Assembly (NCBI GenBank): GCA_036257595.1
Contig: DATAFF010000092.1
Location: 1 to 13,579 of the forward strand
Length of the DNA: 13,579 nucleotides
Reading direction: 5' to 3'
Source: DATAFF01 sp036257595
Lineage (GTDB): Bacteria > Pseudomonadota > Alphaproteobacteria > Rhizobiales > Aestuariivirgaceae
Shown: piece by piece, positions 12,909 to 13,579 of the stretch
How the letters are laid out: each line of letters begins with the position of its first letter
How positions within the stretch are numbered: the stretch's first letter is position 1
Notes under the pieces: model-generated
The model's database searches: none
Seen by the model: the letters and a program-made list of their open reading frames with translations, nothing else
Told to the model about the DNA's origin: nothing
Program-made: the position numbers and the translations under genes

Positions 12909-13579
12909 ATGCGATCGCTGCTGTTCGTGCCGGCGGATTCCGAGCGCAAGCTCGCCAAGGCGCTCGCCAGCGCCGCCGACGTGGTGATCCTCGATCTCGA
13001 GGACTCGGTGGCACCGGAACGCAAGGAGACCGCCCGCCGGCTGGCCGCCGAATGCCTGAGTCAGGGCCAGCGCGGCGAGCGGCAGCTTTTCGTCCGCATC
13101 AATCCGGATTCGACCGGCCTCCTCGCAGCCGACCTCGCTGCCGTCATCTCGGCCGGTCCGGACGGGCTGATGCTGCCCAAGGCCGGAGGCGGCAAGGATG
13201 TTCTGCAGCTGGTCCAGCGCCTCGAACGGTCCGTGCCGGTGATTGCCATTGCCACCGAGACGGCCGCAGCGATGTTTTCCCTGGCGAGCTATGCGCAAGC
13301 GGTGCCGCCGCTTGTCGGCATGGCCTGGGGTGCCGAGGATCTGTCGAGCGATCTCGGTGCGCTCGCCAGCCGCGATGCCGCGGGACGATTGACCGACCCC
13401 TACCGACTGGCGCGGACCCTTTGCCTGCTCGGCGCCCGCGCCGCCGGCATCGAGCCGATCGACACGGTCTATCTCGACTTTCGCGATTCAGACGGTCTCG
13501 CCCGGGAATGCGAAGCCGCGATGCGCGACGGCTTCTCCGCCAAGCTCGCCATCCATCCCGATCAGATCGACATCATCAA
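12909..13579 (+). CDS. HpcH/HpaI (CitE-like) CoA-ester lyase, 3' end beyond window
   Basis: About 223 residues are visible; the frame is open to the window end. The protein is a CitE/malyl-CoA lyase-like TIM barrel that splits 3-hydroxy-acyl-CoA esters by a Mg-dependent retro-Claisen reaction. Motifs are SLLFVPADSERKL (3-15), VVILDLEDSVAP (25-36), FVRINPDSTG, GLMLPKAGGG, IATETAAAMF with metal ligand candidate Glu117, GAEDLSSDLGA (Glu143, Asp144) and AIHPDQI near the visible end. Family members are usually 270-300 residues, so perhaps 50-70 residues are missing. It follows maoC by 3 bases and is surely in its operon. L-malyl-CoA, beta-methylmalyl-CoA and citramalyl-CoA are the likely substrate classes; the sequence alone does not choose among them. 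Confidence 0.88.
   Translation, partial: MRSLLFVPADSERKLAKALASAADVVILDLEDSVAPERKETARRLAAECLSQGQRGERQLFVRINPDSTGLLAADLAAVISAGPDGLMLPKAGGGKDVLQLVQRLERSVPVIAIATETAAAMFSLASYAQAVPPLVGMAWGAEDLSSDLGALASRDAAGRLTDPYRLARTLCLLGARAAGIEPIDTVYLDFRDSDGLARECEAAMRDGFSAKLAIHPDQIDII

Noticed and set aside
12327..13298. Minus-strand open frame of 323 codons opposite maoC and the lyase
   Set aside because: Both plus-strand genes have clear family motifs and ribosome sites; the minus frame is a shadow and would also run through the DnaA box.
1..13579. tRNA or rRNA genes, CRISPR arrays, insertion sequences
   Set aside because: I saw no cloverleaf, rRNA-like stretch, spaced direct repeats, transposase frame or terminal inverted repeats. 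The few gaps are all under 300 bases.

Overview
The window looks like chromosome of a GC-rich alphaproteobacterium, most likely of the Rhizobiales/Hyphomicrobiales. Three things point there: a Cob-type cobalamin gene set, a DUF2336 protein, and GANTC, CtrA-like and DnaA-like motifs in one intergenic region. Hand counts give about 67% GC in cobA and about 54% in the vapBC module. The assignment rests on gene content and protein style, not on a search.

Layout. Bases 1-167 hold the end of an ABC transporter ATPase. A VapBC-type toxin-antitoxin pair (164-794, minus) follows, with a strong dyad operator (804-845). Bases 853-8220 hold a cobalamin (vitamin B12) cluster: cobK and cbiD on the minus strand; cobA, cobB, cobQ and cobD/cbiB on the plus strand from a very short divergent region; then cobP/cobU and a DUF1636 cysteine-rich protein on the minus strand. 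NAD kinase (8307-9071, plus) is divergent from DUF1636. A convergent gap with several dyads separates it from a DUF2336 HEAT-like protein (minus). An MFS transporter and a single-domain response regulator (both minus) come next. A 279-bp intergenic region (12165-12443) then leads to a MaoC-family dehydratase and a CitE/HpcH-type CoA-ester lyase (plus), the latter cut by the window end.

How the genes work together. CobA makes precorrin-2 from uroporphyrinogen III. CbiD and CobK act in the middle of corrin ring synthesis. CobB and CobQ amidate the side chains. CobD attaches the aminopropanol arm, and CobP activates cobinamide for nucleotide-loop assembly. Ring-contraction, cobalt-insertion, adenosylation and lower-ligand genes are absent here and must lie elsewhere. 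MaoC plus lyase look like a two-gene acyl-CoA hydration/cleavage operon.

The most interesting region is 12220-12443. It holds two perfect TTATCCACA DnaA boxes, a perfect TTAA-N7-TTAA CtrA-type site and four GANTC methylation sites in an AT-rich island. It may be a cell-cycle control region or, less likely, an origin. I found no exotic defence or mobile system beyond the vapBC module, and no RNA genes, CRISPR array or insertion sequence.
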